A stretch of 47,402 nucleotides of DNA from Variovorax sp. KBW07. Its GTDB lineage: Bacteria; Pseudomonadota; Gammaproteobacteria; Burkholderiales; Burkholderiaceae_C. The notes under the pieces are model-generated. The model searched no databases. It saw only the letters and a list, made by a program, of their open reading frames with translations, and was not told the DNA's origin. Positions 8,351 to 16,696 of this stretch are shown here, in pieces. The DNA lies in NCBI RefSeq assembly GCF_003852515.1, contig NZ_QAJK01000018.1:51887-99288 (forward strand). Reading direction: 5' to 3'. The translations under genes and the position numbers were made by a program. How positions within the stretch are numbered: position 1 is the first letter of the stretch; each line of letters begins with the position of its first letter.

Positions 8351-9132
8351 CAGATTTTTCTCCTGAACACCAGCCTTTCGGCCGTCGACACGTTGGCGTC
8401 GAAACCATAACCCTCGAGGTCGAACTTTTCCAGCGCCTTGGGCGTGGCCGCCTTGTGCAGCACGGCCCAGCGGGCCAGCAGGCCGCGGGCGCGCTTGGCG
8501 AAGAAGCTCACGATCTTGTACTTGTCGCCCTTCCACTCCTGGAACACGCATTCGACCACGCGGGCCTTGAGCACCTTCTGGTCGACCGACTTGAAGTATT
8601 CCTGGGAGGCAACGTTGATGACAACCGGGGTGCGGTCGGCCGCCAGGCGCTCGTTCAGGTGCTCGGCAATGCGCGAGCCCCAGAAGGCGTACAGGTCCTT
8701 GCCGTGGCGGTTGGCCAGCGCGGTGCCCATTTCAAGCCGGTAGGGCTGCAGGCGGTCGAGCGGCCGCAAGATGCCGTACAGGCCGCTGAGGATGCAGACG
8801 TGGTCTTGCGCCCAGTCGAGCTGTGCCTTGGTGAGCGTGCGGGCATCGAGGCCGCCGTAGACGTCGCCGTCGAAGGCAAAGGCGGCCTGGCGGGCGTTCT
8901 TGTCGGTGCTCTTGCTCGACCAGGCTTCGTAGCGCGCCACGTTCAGGGCCGAGAGCTTGTCCGACAGGTGCATGAGCTCGGAGATCTGCTGGGGCGACTT
9001 CTCGCGCAGCAGCTTGATCAGCTCGGCCGAGGGGCCGCGCGGGGCTTCGAAATGGGGTTGGGTGGCAGGGACTTCGGAGGGGACCGGGGTGTCGTAGTCG
9101 AGTGACTTTGCAGGGGAAAGCAGGAAGAGCAT
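8350..9132 (-). CDS. yaaA: Peroxide stress protein YaaA (UPF0246)
   Basis: 260 aa from the ATG at 9132 (MLFLLSPAKSLDY), the standard N-terminus of the family; the upstream open extension is not conserved-looking. Typical motifs are SPAKSL, the FDGDVYGGL region, SGLYGILRPLD and YKIVSFFAKRARG. E. coli YaaA lowers free iron and protects DNA from peroxide. It heads the minus-strand run yaaA > oxygenase > hydrolase > queF, divergent from valS across 107 bp. Iron-linked function fits the Fe(II) oxygenase next door, though that link is inference. Confidence 0.96.
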   Translation of the reverse strand: MLFLLSPAKSLDYDTPVPSEVPATQPHFEAPRGPSAELIKLLREKSPQQISELMHLSDKLSALNVARYEAWSSKSTDKNARQAAFAFDGDVYGGLDARTLTKAQLDWAQDHVCILSGLYGILRPLDRLQPYRLEMGTALANRHGKDLYAFWGSRIAEHLNERLAADRTPVVINVASQEYFKSVDQKVLKARVVECVFQEWKGDKYKIVSFFAKRARGLLARWAVLHKAATPKALEKFDLEGYGFDANVSTAERLVFRRKI

Positions 9133-9174
9133 CCCGGAATTATGAGTGGCTGCCGTGACCCGAAGCCGCGCCGG

Positions 9175-9230
9175 TAAAATCCCCGGCAATCCCACCTCTG
9201 TCACCAACGGCACCCGAGGGTGCCGTTTTG
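9175..9230 (+). promoter_or_regulatory. valS upstream region: -10 box and hairpin next to the start codon
   Basis: TAAAAT at 9175-9180 is a good -10 box, without a convincing -35. AACGGCACC (9206-9214) and GGTGCCGTT (9219-9227) form a 9-bp perfect stem around CGAG, ending in four T. It looks like an intrinsic terminator, yet it lies between divergent genes and only 10 nt before the valS ATG, so it can act only on the valS transcript or its ribosome-binding region. Confidence 0.55.
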
Positions 9231-9239
9231 CATTCCCCC

Positions 9240-12119
9240 ATGAGCGAACCCACTACCCCTTCCGCCCAACCTGGTCTCGACAGCCTGTCGAAATCGTTCG
9301 AACCCGCCGCCATCGAGGCGCACTGGGGCCCGGAATGGGAAAAGCGCGGCTATGCCAAGGCCGGTTTCCGCGGCACGCAGCAACCCAAGGAGGGCGCCGA
9401 TTCGTTCGCCATCCAGCTGCCGCCGCCGAACGTGACGGGCACGCTGCACATGGGCCATGCGTTCAACCAGACGATCATGGACAGCCTGACGCGCTACCAC
9501 CGCATGAAGGGCGACAACACGCTGTGGGTGCCGGGCACCGACCATGCCGGCATTGCGACGCAGATCGTGGTGGAGCGCCAGTTGCAGGAGCAGAAGGTCA
9601 GCCGCCACGACCTGGGCCGCAAGAACTTCGTGGCGCGCGTGTGGGAGTGGAAAGAAAAGTCGGGCAACACCATCACCGAGCAGATGCGCCGCATGGGCGA
9701 CACGGTGGACTGGAGCCGCGAGTACTTCACGATGGACGACGACCTGTCGGCCGTGGTGACGCAGACCTTCGTGAAGCTGTATGAAGAAGGCCTGATCTAC
9801 CGCGGCAAGCGCCTGGGCAACTGGGACCCGGTGCTCAAGACCTCGGTGAGCGACCTCGAGGTCGAGAGCGAGGAAGAAGACGGCTCGCTCTGGCACATCG
9901 CCTACCCGCTGGAAGACGGCAGCGGCACGCTGGCCGTGGCCACCACGCGCCCCGAGACCATGCTGGGCGACACGGCGGTGATGGTTCACCCGGAAGACGA
10001 GCGCTACAAGCACCTGATCGGCAAGCACGTGAAGCTGCCGCTGGTGGACAAGCTGATTCCGATCATCGCGGACGACTACGTCGACAAGGAATTCGGCACG
10101 GGCGTCGTCAAGGTGACGCCGGCCCACGACTACAACGACTACGCGGTCGGCCAGCGCCACAAGCTCGACATCATCGGCATCCTGACGCTGGACGCGACCA
10201 TCAACGACAACGCGCCCGAAAAATACCGCGGCCTCGACCGCTTCGTGGCGCGCAAGGCCATCGTGGCCGACCTCGATGCGCTGGGCCTGCTGATCGAGGT
10301 GAAGAAGCACAAGCTGATGGTGCCGCGCTGCGCGCGCTCGGGCGCCATCGTCGAGCCGATGCTCACCGACCAGTGGTACGTGGCCATGACGCGCCCCGGC
10401 GCCGATGGCCAGTCGATCGCGCAGAAGGCCATCGACGTGGTGAAGTCGGGCGAAGTGCGCTTCGTGCCCGAGAACTGGGTCAACACCTACAACCACTGGA
10501 TGGAAAACATCCAGGACTGGACCATTTCGCGCCAGCTGTGGTGGGGCCACCAGATTCCCGCCTGGTACGACGAGGAAGGCAACGTGTACGTGGCCGAAAG
10601 CGAGGCCGACGCGCAAGCCAAGGCGCCGGGCAAGAAGCTCACCCGCGACGAAGACGTGCTGGACACCTGGTATTCGTCGGCGCTGGTGCCCTTCTCTTCG
10701 CTGGGCTGGCCCGAGAAGACGCAAGACCTCGACCTTTACCTGCCCTCGACCGTGCTGGTGACGGGCTACGACATCATCTTCTTCTGGGTCGCCCGGATGA
10801 TCATGATGACCAAGCATTTCATCGGCAAGGTGCCGTTCAAGCACGTGTACATCCACGGCCTGGTGCGCGACGCGCAGGGCAAGAAGATGAGCAAGTCCGA
10901 AGGCAACGTGCTCGACCCGGTCGATTTGATCGACGGCATCGAGCTGCCCCAGCTGCTGGACAAGCGCACGCAGGGCCTGCGCAAGCCCGAGACGGCGCCC
11001 GCCGTCCGCAAGAACACGCAGAAGGAGTTTCCGGACGGCATTCCGGCCTTCGGCGCCGATGCGCTGCGCTTCACGTTCGCGTCGCTCGCCTCGCTGGGCC
11101 GCAGCATCAACTTCGACTCCAAGCGCTGCGAGGGCTATCGCAACTTCTGCAACAAGCTGTGGAACGCCACGCGCTTCGTGCTGATGAACTGCGAAGGCCA
11201 GGACTGCGGCCTGCTGGAGCACACGAAGGAAGACTGCAAGGTCGGCGGTCCGGCCCACGGCTACCTGAAGTTCAGCCGCGCCGACTACTGGATCGTGTCG
11301 CAGTTGCAGCGCGTGGAGGCCGAAGTGGCCAAGGGCTTCGAGGAATACCGCCTGGACAACGTGGCCAACGCGATCTACCAGTTCGCCTGGGACGAGTTCT
11401 GCGACTGGTACCTGGAAATTGCCAAGGTGCAGATCCAGACCGGCGACGATTCGCAGAAACGCGCCACGCGCCGCACGCTGATCCGCACGCTCGAGACGCT
11501 GCTGCGCCTGGCGCACCCGGTGATTCCGTTCATCACGGAAGAGCTGTGGCAGAAGGTGTCGAAGGTGGCCGGGCGTGAAGGCGAATCGATCATGGTGGCG
11601 GCCTATCCGAAGAGCCAGCCCGAGAAGATCGATGAAGCGGCCGAAGCGCATGTGGCGCGGCTGAAGGCGCTGGTCGATGCATGCCGCACGCTGCGTGGCG
11701 AGATGAACGTGTCGCCCGCGGTGCGCCTGCCGCTCTACGCCGTGGCCGACGATGCCGAAGGCGCGGCCTTCCTGCGCGAATCGGCACCGGTGCTGCAGGC
11801 ACTGGCCAAGCTGAAGGAAGTGAAGGTCTTCGACGACGAGGCCTCGTGGCAGGCCGCGGCCGAAGCGGCGCCCGTGGCGGTGGTGGGCGCGGCGCGCCTG
11901 TGCCTGCACATGGAGATCGACAAGGCCGCCGAGAAGGTCCGCATCGGCAAGGAAATTGCCCGCATCGAGGGCGAGATCGCCAAGGTGCACGCCAAGCTCG
12001 GCAACGAAGCCTTCGTGGCCAAGGCACCGCCCGCAGTGATCGAGCAGGAGCGCAAGCGCCTGGCCGATTTCACCGCCACGCTGGAGCGCCTGCGCGACCA
12101 GCTTGTGCGCCTCGGCTGA
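9240..12119 (+). CDS. valS: Valyl-tRNA synthetase
   Basis: 959 aa from ATG 9240 ([10 protein letters not shown]). An alternative TTG at 9228 has GAGGG 7 nt upstream and would add four residues, so the exact start is uncertain. Class Ia synthetase: HMGH (70-73), editing (CP1) domain roughly 220-370, KMSKS (549-553), anticodon-binding domain, and the C-terminal coiled-coil arm (about 895-959, with [15 protein letters not shown]) typical of bacterial ValRS. It charges tRNA-Val in the cytoplasm. Single gene, divergent from yaaA. Confidence 0.98.
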   Translation: MSEPTTPSAQPGLDSLSKSFEPAAIEAHWGPEWEKRGYAKAGFRGTQQPKEGADSFAIQLPPPNVTGTLHMGHAFNQTIMDSLTRYHRMKGDNTLWVPGTDHAGIATQIVVERQLQEQKVSRHDLGRKNFVARVWEWKEKSGNTITEQMRRMGDTVDWSREYFTMDDDLSAVVTQTFVKLYEEGLIYRGKRLGNWDPVLKTSVSDLEVESEEEDGSLWHIAYPLEDGSGTLAVATTRPETMLGDTAVMVHPEDERYKHLIGKHVKLPLVDKLIPIIADDYVDKEFGTGVVKVTPAHDYNDYAVGQRHKLDIIGILTLDATINDNAPEKYRGLDRFVARKAIVADLDALGLLIEVKKHKLMVPRCARSGAIVEPMLTDQWYVAMTRPGADGQSIAQKAIDVVKSGEVRFVPENWVNTYNHWMENIQDWTISRQLWWGHQIPAWYDEEGNVYVAESEADAQAKAPGKKLTRDEDVLDTWYSSALVPFSSLGWPEKTQDLDLYLPSTVLVTGYDIIFFWVARMIMMTKHFIGKVPFKHVYIHGLVRDAQGKKMSKSEGNVLDPVDLIDGIELPQLLDKRTQGLRKPETAPAVRKNTQKEFPDGIPAFGADALRFTFASLASLGRSINFDSKRCEGYRNFCNKLWNATRFVLMNCEGQDCGLLEHTKEDCKVGGPAHGYLKFSRADYWIVSQLQRVEAEVAKGFEEYRLDNVANAIYQFAWDEFCDWYLEIAKVQIQTGDDSQKRATRRTLIRTLETLLRLAHPVIPFITEELWQKVSKVAGREGESIMVAAYPKSQPEKIDEAAEAHVARLKALVDACRTLRGEMNVSPAVRLPLYAVADDAEGAAFLRESAPVLQALAKLKEVKVFDDEASWQAAAEAAPVAVVGAARLCLHMEIDKAAEKVRIGKEIARIEGEIAKVHAKLGNEAFVAKAPPAVIEQERKRLADFTATLERLRDQLVRLG

Positions 12120-12250
12120 CAGACGGGGGAAGTTTTGGGCGTTTAGGATGTTGGTTCGGCACTTGCTTGCCGTTCCAGCATCAGCTTGCTGATTCGACCG
12201 ATTTCCTCGACCGACCTCCCATCTTTCAACGAACCGACGCCGAACCGCCC

Positions 12251-13141
12251 ATGTCCACACCATCGACACGCATCCGCAAGGCTGTATTTCCCGTTGCGGG
12301 CTTTGGCACCCGCTTTCTGCCCGCCACCAAGGCACAGCCCAAGGAAATGCTGCCGGTGGTCGACAAGCCACTGATCCAGTACGCGGTGGAAGAGGCTTAC
12401 GCCGCGGGCATCCGCGACATGATCTTCGTGACGGGCCGCAACAAGCGCGCCATCGAAGACCACTACGACACCGCCTACGAGCTCGAAAGCCAGCTCGAAG
12501 CCAGTGGCAAGACCGCGCTGCTGAACATCGCGCGCTCGGTGATGCCCGACGACATGACCTGCTCGTACGTGCGGCAGCCGCGCATGCTGGGCCTGGGCCA
12601 CGCGGTGCTGTGCGCCGAGCACCTTGTGGGCAACGAGCCCTTCGCCGTGCTGCTGGCGGACGACCTGATGGTCGGCCCGACCGACGGCGAACCGGTGCTG
12701 GCACAGATGACCTCGGCCTTTGCCCGCCTCGGCGGTTCGCTGCTGGCGGTGCAGGAAGTGCCGCTGGCGCACGTCAAGCGCTACGGCATCGTGGCCGGCG
12801 AGACCATCGAAGACGGCCTGGTCAAGGTCAGCCAGATGGTCGAGAAGCCGAAGCCCGAAGATGCGCCGTCGCGCCTGGGCGTGGCCGGCCGCTACATCCT
12901 CACGCCGGGCGTGTTCGATGAAATTCGCAACCAGCCCAAGGGCGCGGGCGGCGAGATCCAGCTGACCGACGGCATCGCGGCGCTGATGAAGAAAGAATCG
13001 GTCTACGCGTACGCCTACAAGGGCATCCGCTACGACTGCGGCAGCAAGGAAGGCTTTTTGCAGGCCACCGTGGAACTGGCGCTGGCCCACCCCGAAGTGG
13101 GCAGCGAATTCCGCGAATACCTCAAGAGCCTGAAGCTGTAG
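12251..13141 (+). CDS. galU: UTP-glucose-1-phosphate uridylyltransferase
   Basis: 296 aa. Makes UDP-glucose from UTP and glucose-1-phosphate for envelope polysaccharides. N-terminal [18 protein letters not shown] nucleotide-binding loop, [14 protein letters not shown], and the VEKP and [10 protein letters not shown] motifs of the GalU family. Start ATG 12251 begins [14 protein letters not shown]; no Shine-Dalgarno is visible. The 131-bp gap after valS holds an ATCAGC-TT-GCTGAT dyad at 12180-12193 and no clear promoter hexamers. Confidence 0.97.
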   Translation: MSTPSTRIRKAVFPVAGFGTRFLPATKAQPKEMLPVVDKPLIQYAVEEAYAAGIRDMIFVTGRNKRAIEDHYDTAYELESQLEASGKTALLNIARSVMPDDMTCSYVRQPRMLGLGHAVLCAEHLVGNEPFAVLLADDLMVGPTDGEPVLAQMTSAFARLGGSLLAVQEVPLAHVKRYGIVAGETIEDGLVKVSQMVEKPKPEDAPSRLGVAGRYILTPGVFDEIRNQPKGAGGEIQLTDGIAALMKKESVYAYAYKGIRYDCGSKEGFLQATVELALAHPEVGSEFREYLKSLKL

Positions 13142-13176
13142 CGGCTTCGGTCCTGGGTCCAGGCCTTGGTTTTTCT

Positions 13177-13228
13177 CCTTCCCCTCCCGGGGGAAGGCCG
13201 GGATGGGCGCCAGCGGCCTTGCCATCCC
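13177..13228. repeat. Two tandem hairpins, variant of a widespread intergenic repeat
   Basis: Hairpin 1 pairs CCTTCCCC (13177-13184) with GGGGAAGG (13190-13197). Hairpin 2 pairs GGGATGG (13200-13206) with CCATCCC (13222-13228). The pattern C-rich arm, G-rich arm, then GGGATGGG resembles a dispersed element I recall from many proteobacterial genomes. It lies between the convergent galU and TusA-like genes and may help end both transcripts. Confidence 0.55.
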
Positions 13229-13239
13229 CACCGACTTCT

Positions 13240-13467
13240 TCAGCGCCTCTTCAGCACATGAATGAAGTCGCTCCCCACCGTCTCCTGCGCCATCAGCTCA
13301 TTGCCGGTTTGCCGCGCAAAGGCCTGGAAGTCGCGCACCGAGCCCGGGTCGGTCGACACCACCTTCAGCAGTTGCCCGCTCGCCATGTCGTTCAGCGACT
13401 TCTTGGCCTTGAGGATGGGCAGCGGGCAGTTCAGCCCGCGCGTGTCGATTTCGCGATCAACTTCCAC
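13240..13467 (-). CDS. TusA-family sulfurtransferase-like protein
   Basis: 75 aa from a GTG at 13467 with GAGGAG 7 nt upstream. Carries the family hallmark LNCPLPILKAKK, in which the Cys of CPxP carries the persulfide. TusA relays sulfur to tRNA thiolation or other acceptors; this paralogue could serve either role. The start lies 11 nt inside the end of the NUDIX gene, so the two are translationally coupled. Confidence 0.9.
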   Translation of the reverse strand: MEVDREIDTRGLNCPLPILKAKKSLNDMASGQLLKVVSTDPGSVRDFQAFARQTGNELMAQETVGSDFIHVLKRR

Positions 13468-14035
13468 GCTTCGGCTCCTCGGGCGGCAGGTTGAGTCCGC
13501 GGCGGCGCTCTTCGTTCTCGGCGGCGGTGAAGAACACGGGCTCGTGGCCGCGCGTGCGCAGCCAGTCGGCCAGCGCATAGCCCGTGCCCGCGGGCCAGCA
13601 GCGAAGGTCCGGCAGGTCGTAGAGGCGGTAGTCGACCAGCTCGGGCGACAGCTTGACCTCGCCATCGGCCACCACGTGGTAGGCGATGATGATCTGGTTC
13701 ATGCGCTGGAAGTCGTAGGCGCCCACGAGCTTGGTGGCGCTGACGTCGAGGTTGGTTTCTTCCTTCACCTCGCGCGCGATGCCCTCTTCAGGCGTTTCGC
13801 CGGCTTCCATGAAGCCGGTGATCAGCGCGAACATCTTGCCGGGCCAGGCCGCGTTGCGCGCCAGCAGCACCTGGCCGCGGTATTCGACGATGGCCGCCAG
13901 CACCGGCGTGGGATTGTTCCAGTGCGTGTGGCCGCAATTCGGGCAGCGCAGGCGCTCCTTGGGGCCGCCGTCTTCCATCAACGCGATCCACTCCAGCGGC
14001 GTGGCACAGACCTGGCAAAACTTGGGATGGGGCAT
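13457..14035 (-). CDS. NUDIX hydrolase with N-terminal zinc ribbon
   Basis: 192 aa. Cys7, Cys10, Cys31 and Cys34 form a zinc ribbon. The Nudix box spans 74-96 (GFMEAGE...REVKEETN), with the usual catalytic glutamates; the last Gly of the consensus is Asn95. The arrangement is like NudC-type NADH pyrophosphatases but without the SQPWPFPxS signature, so the substrate is open. ATG start, weak ribosome-binding site. First gene of a pair with the TusA-like gene. Confidence 0.92.
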   Translation of the reverse strand: MPHPKFCQVCATPLEWIALMEDGGPKERLRCPNCGHTHWNNPTPVLAAIVEYRGQVLLARNAAWPGKMFALITGFMEAGETPEEGIAREVKEETNLDVSATKLVGAYDFQRMNQIIIAYHVVADGEVKLSPELVDYRLYDLPDLRCWPAGTGYALADWLRTRGHEPVFFTAAENEERRRGLNLPPEEPKRGS

Positions 14036-14069
14036 GGGGTTCTCAGCTTTGTTGTTCTTGAATCATGGC

Positions 14070-14166
14070 CCCTTCCAGAAACATCGCAGAACCGGCTTTG
14101 CCGGGCTGCTGATGTTGCCCCCGGAGGGGGTTGGCGAAGCGACACGAAGTGCGCATAGCCTGGGGG
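14070..14166 (-). repeat. Structured 3'-UTR repeat, copy A
   Basis: Read on the minus strand, it begins CCCCCAG 13 nt behind the cysM stop and ends TCTGGAAGGG. It holds a conserved single-stranded block (GCGCACTTCGTGTCGC...), a CCCCC/GGGGG hairpin, and a long hairpin: AACATC/GATGTT (outer), GCAG/CTGC (middle), CCGGC-AAA-GCCGG (apical). It is closely related to copy B at 18801-18899, and three stem positions differ by compensatory pairs. Confidence 0.88.
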
Positions 14167-14179
14167 CGGGCCTATTTTT

Positions 14180-15082
14180 TTAGGCGGGGAACACGCCGGT
14201 CGACAGGTAGCGGTCGCCGCGGTCGCAGACCACGAAGACGATGGTCGCGTTCTCGACCTTCTTCGCCACTTCGAGGGCGGCCCACAGCGCGCCGGCGGCC
14301 GAGATGCCTCCGAAGATGCCCTCTTCGCGCGCCAGGCGGCGGCACATTTCCTCGGCATCGTCCTGGCTCACGTTGATTTCTTCGTCGACGCGGCTCGGGT
14401 CGTAGATCTTGGGCAGGTACTCGGCCGGCCACTTGCGGATGCCGGGAATGCGCGAGCCTTCGGCCGGTTGCGCCCCGATGATGCGCACCGCCGGGTTTTT
14501 CTCTTTCAGGAAGCGCGAGACGCCGGTGATGGTGCCGGTGGTGCCCATCGCGCTGACGAAATGCGTGATCTTGCCCTTGGTGTCGGCCCAGATCTCGGGC
14601 CCGGTGGTCTCATAGTGGATGCGCGGGTTGTCGGGGTTGGCGAACTGGTCGAGCACCCGGCCCTTGCCCTGCGTGACCATCTGCTCGGCGAGGTCGCGCG
14701 CGTATTCCATGCCGCCGCTCTTGGGCGTGAGCACCAGCTCGGCGCCGAAGGCCTTCATGGTCTGGGCGCGCTCGACGGAGAGGTCTTCCGGCATGATCAG
14801 CACCATGCGGTAGCCCTTGATGGCCGCGGCCATCGCCAGCGCGATGCCGGTGTTGCCCGAGGTGGCTTCGATCAGCGTGTCGCCGGGCTTGATCTCGCCG
14901 CGCTCTTCCGCCCGCTTGATCATCGAAAGCGCCGGCCGGTCCTTGACGGAGCCCGCGGGATTGTTGCCTTCAAGCTTGCCGAGAATCACGTTGCCACGCT
15001 TGGCGTTCTCTGCCGCATGAATGCGTTGCAGGGCCACCAGGGGCGTCTTGCCGATGGCATCTTCGATCGTCGGATAATTCAT
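14180..15082 (-). CDS. cysM: Cysteine synthase B
   Basis: 300 aa. PLP-dependent O-acetylserine sulfhydrylase. PLP-lysine Lys47 in NPAGSVKDR, phosphate loop GTTGTITG, substrate loop ATSGNTG, and the C-terminal CDRGDRYLSTGVF characteristic of CysM rather than CysK. Start ATG 15082 (MNYPTIEDAIGKTPL) matches CysM; the upstream open frame is unrelated. TATGGC lies near 15095. It is divergent from tRNA-Leu and followed by structured repeat copy A. Confidence 0.97.
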   Translation of the reverse strand: MNYPTIEDAIGKTPLVALQRIHAAENAKRGNVILGKLEGNNPAGSVKDRPALSMIKRAEERGEIKPGDTLIEATSGNTGIALAMAAAIKGYRMVLIMPEDLSVERAQTMKAFGAELVLTPKSGGMEYARDLAEQMVTQGKGRVLDQFANPDNPRIHYETTGPEIWADTKGKITHFVSAMGTTGTITGVSRFLKEKNPAVRIIGAQPAEGSRIPGIRKWPAEYLPKIYDPSRVDEEINVSQDDAEEMCRRLAREEGIFGGISAAGALWAALEVAKKVENATIVFVVCDRGDRYLSTGVFPA

Positions 15083-15123
15083 GCCAGCCACTGTGCCATA
15101 ATTTTGGGCTTCCTTCCGGATGT

Positions 15124-15208
15124 GCCCGGGTGGTGAAATTGGTAGACGCAGGGGACTCAAAATCCCCCACCGAAAGGTGTGCCGGTTCGATTCCGGCCCC
15201 GGGCACCA
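15124..15208 (+). tRNA. tRNA-Leu (anticodon CAA)
   Basis: 85 nt including an encoded CCA. Acceptor stem GCCCGGG / CCCGGGC with A as discriminator. The anticodon arm is GGGGA-CTCAAAA-TCCCC, so the anticodon is CAA, reading UUG. A long variable arm (ACC-GAAA-GGT) marks a class II tRNA, and the T-loop is TTCGATT. No integrase or repeated 3' end nearby, so it is not an occupied attachment site here. Confidence 0.96.
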
Positions 15209-15270
15209 CCTCATTTCTTCTGCAACCAAAGCGACAACCAGCCGCCTTGGTTCGCATCTTTCCAGCGGCG

Positions 15271-15684
15271 TCAGGCCTTCAGCGCCGCCACCGCCCGGAT
15301 CTCCACCAGCAACGATGCCCGCGCCAATGCGGCCACGCCGAGGATGGTCCAGGCCGGGTAGTCCTCCTTGATGTAGCGGTCTTTCACCTCGCGGAAATCG
15401 GCCAGCTGGCTGTCGATGTTCACGTGGTAGCTGACGATCTCGACGAGATCGCCGAACCCCAGCCCCTCGCTTTCGAGCACCGCGCCCAGGCGCCTGAAGG
15501 CCCAATCGGCCTGCTCCGCGGCCGTCTCCGGCACGCTGCCGTCCGGCCGAAGGCCGACCTGGCCTGCCACGAACAGCAGGCCGCCGGCCTTGACGCCTGC
15601 GGAATATTTGAAGGTGTCGAAGACGGCCGTCGATCCGAATTCGGGATGGCCATCGGGGACGCGGGTGATGCTCTTCTTGCGCAT
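15271..15684 (-). CDS. RidA-family (YjgF/UK114) protein
   Basis: 137 aa, a typical length for the family. Motifs LLFVAGQVGLRPDGSV near residue 37 and the C-terminal LVEIRAVAAL strand place it in the RidA superfamily. The carboxylate-binding Arg region (ALARASLLVEIRAV) is shifted from the E. coli RidA pattern, so it is probably a non-archetypal subgroup. Archetypal RidA hydrolyses reactive enamine/imine intermediates. 33 bp separate it from the epimerase-like gene upstream, consistent with one transcript. Confidence 0.9.
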   Translation of the reverse strand: MRKKSITRVPDGHPEFGSTAVFDTFKYSAGVKAGGLLFVAGQVGLRPDGSVPETAAEQADWAFRRLGAVLESEGLGFGDLVEIVSYHVNIDSQLADFREVKDRYIKEDYPAWTILGVAALARASLLVEIRAVAALKA

Positions 15685-15717
15685 TCGTCGCTCTTTCTCT
15701 CTTTTTCTCTCTTCTCG

Positions 15718-16641
15718 TCAAACCAGGCCGGTATGCACCGTCGGGTGCGCCAGGCGCACGCGCAGTTCGCGCTTGAGCCGCGTGTTGTCGAGCCGTCGCG
15801 ATTCGCCCATGAAGCTCAGCAACTGCAAGGGCAACTGGCGCTCGGCCTCGTCGCGGGCCACGCGCGGTGGGCGTTGCATGCCGTAAAGGTCGGCGGCCAG
15901 GTCCATGTAGTCGCCCATCCGCAGCTCGGTGTCGTCCGAAGCGTGCACGACGCGCTGCGGCTTGCCGCGGAACAGCGCGGCCTCGCAGGCGCGCGCCAGG
16001 TCGTCGGCGTGAATGTGGCTGGTGTAGACGTCGTCCTCGTGCCGCAGCACGGGCGTGCCGCGCTGCAGGCGCCCGCGCGGCGTGCCGTTTTCGCGGTCGG
16101 GCGCGTAGATGCCCGGAATGCGCAGGATGCTCGCGCGCACGCCGGCGCTGCGGCCCAGCCAGCGCACGGCGCGCTCGGCGTCGACGCGCCGGTGGGAACG
16201 CGGCGTGTCGGGCTGCACGCCGCGCGCCTCGCTCACGCGCGCGCCGCCGCAGTCGCCATAGACGCCGCTGGTCGAGCCGTACACCAGGGCCGACGGCACG
16301 GAGCGCAGCCGCAGCGCCCGCACCAGCGCGGTGGTGCGCTGGTCGCGCCACCAGGCGGCACCACCGTCCCGTGCGGGCGGCGCCAGGTGCAGCACACGCG
16401 TGGCAATGCCGGCCAGCCGCCGCAGCGTCGCCACATCGTCCAGATTGCCCACCAGCGGGCGGATTCCGGCCGCGCGCAAAGCGGCCACACGGTCGGCCGA
16501 AGAAGTGAGCGCCACCAGCTGCACGCGGCCCCGCAAGTCGCGCGCCACGCGCTGGCCGACGTCGCCGCAACCGACGATCAGGAGGCGTTCGCGCCGGAAC
16601 CGCGCCGGCAGCGCGCCGGAGGGGCTATTGATTGAAGGCAA
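15718..16641 (-). CDS. NAD(P)-dependent epimerase/dehydratase-like SDR (YeeZ-like)
   Basis: 307 aa from a TTG at 16641 preceded by AAAGGA. The frame is open further upstream, but that part overlaps the divergent reductase gene. Rossmann motif LLIVGCGDVGQRV (about residues 19-31) and YGSTSGVYGD near 120 fit the extended SDR group of E. coli YeeZ. The YxxxK catalytic pair is not obvious in the expected place. Function unknown. Divergent from the reductase, with 55 bp between starts. Confidence 0.85.
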   Translation of the reverse strand: MPSINSPSGALPARFRRERLLIVGCGDVGQRVARDLRGRVQLVALTSSADRVAALRAAGIRPLVGNLDDVATLRRLAGIATRVLHLAPPARDGGAAWWRDQRTTALVRALRLRSVPSALVYGSTSGVYGDCGGARVSEARGVQPDTPRSHRRVDAERAVRWLGRSAGVRASILRIPGIYAPDRENGTPRGRLQRGTPVLRHEDDVYTSHIHADDLARACEAALFRGKPQRVVHASDDTELRMGDYMDLAADLYGMQRPPRVARDEAERQLPLQLLSFMGESRRLDNTRLKRELRVRLAHPTVHTGLV

Positions 16642-16696
16642 AATCCTGCTTCCTTTCTCTTTCAGACCCAGGCTGAAAACAAGCCGAAGAATACCG

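Noticed and set aside
9175-9239. T-box or leader-peptide attenuator before valS
   Set aside because: The leader is only about 50 nt and contains no valine codon run or T-box sequence; only a simple hairpin is supported.
9201-12704. Long open frame (over 1000 codons) on the minus strand opposite valS
   Set aside because: It mirrors valS codon by codon, is His/Arg/Val-rich without motifs and has no ribosome-binding site. Long antisense frames are expected in high-GC genes.
15124-15208. tRNA-Leu as an attachment site of a genomic island
   Set aside because: No integrase, no second copy of the tRNA 3' end, and flanking genes are ordinary.
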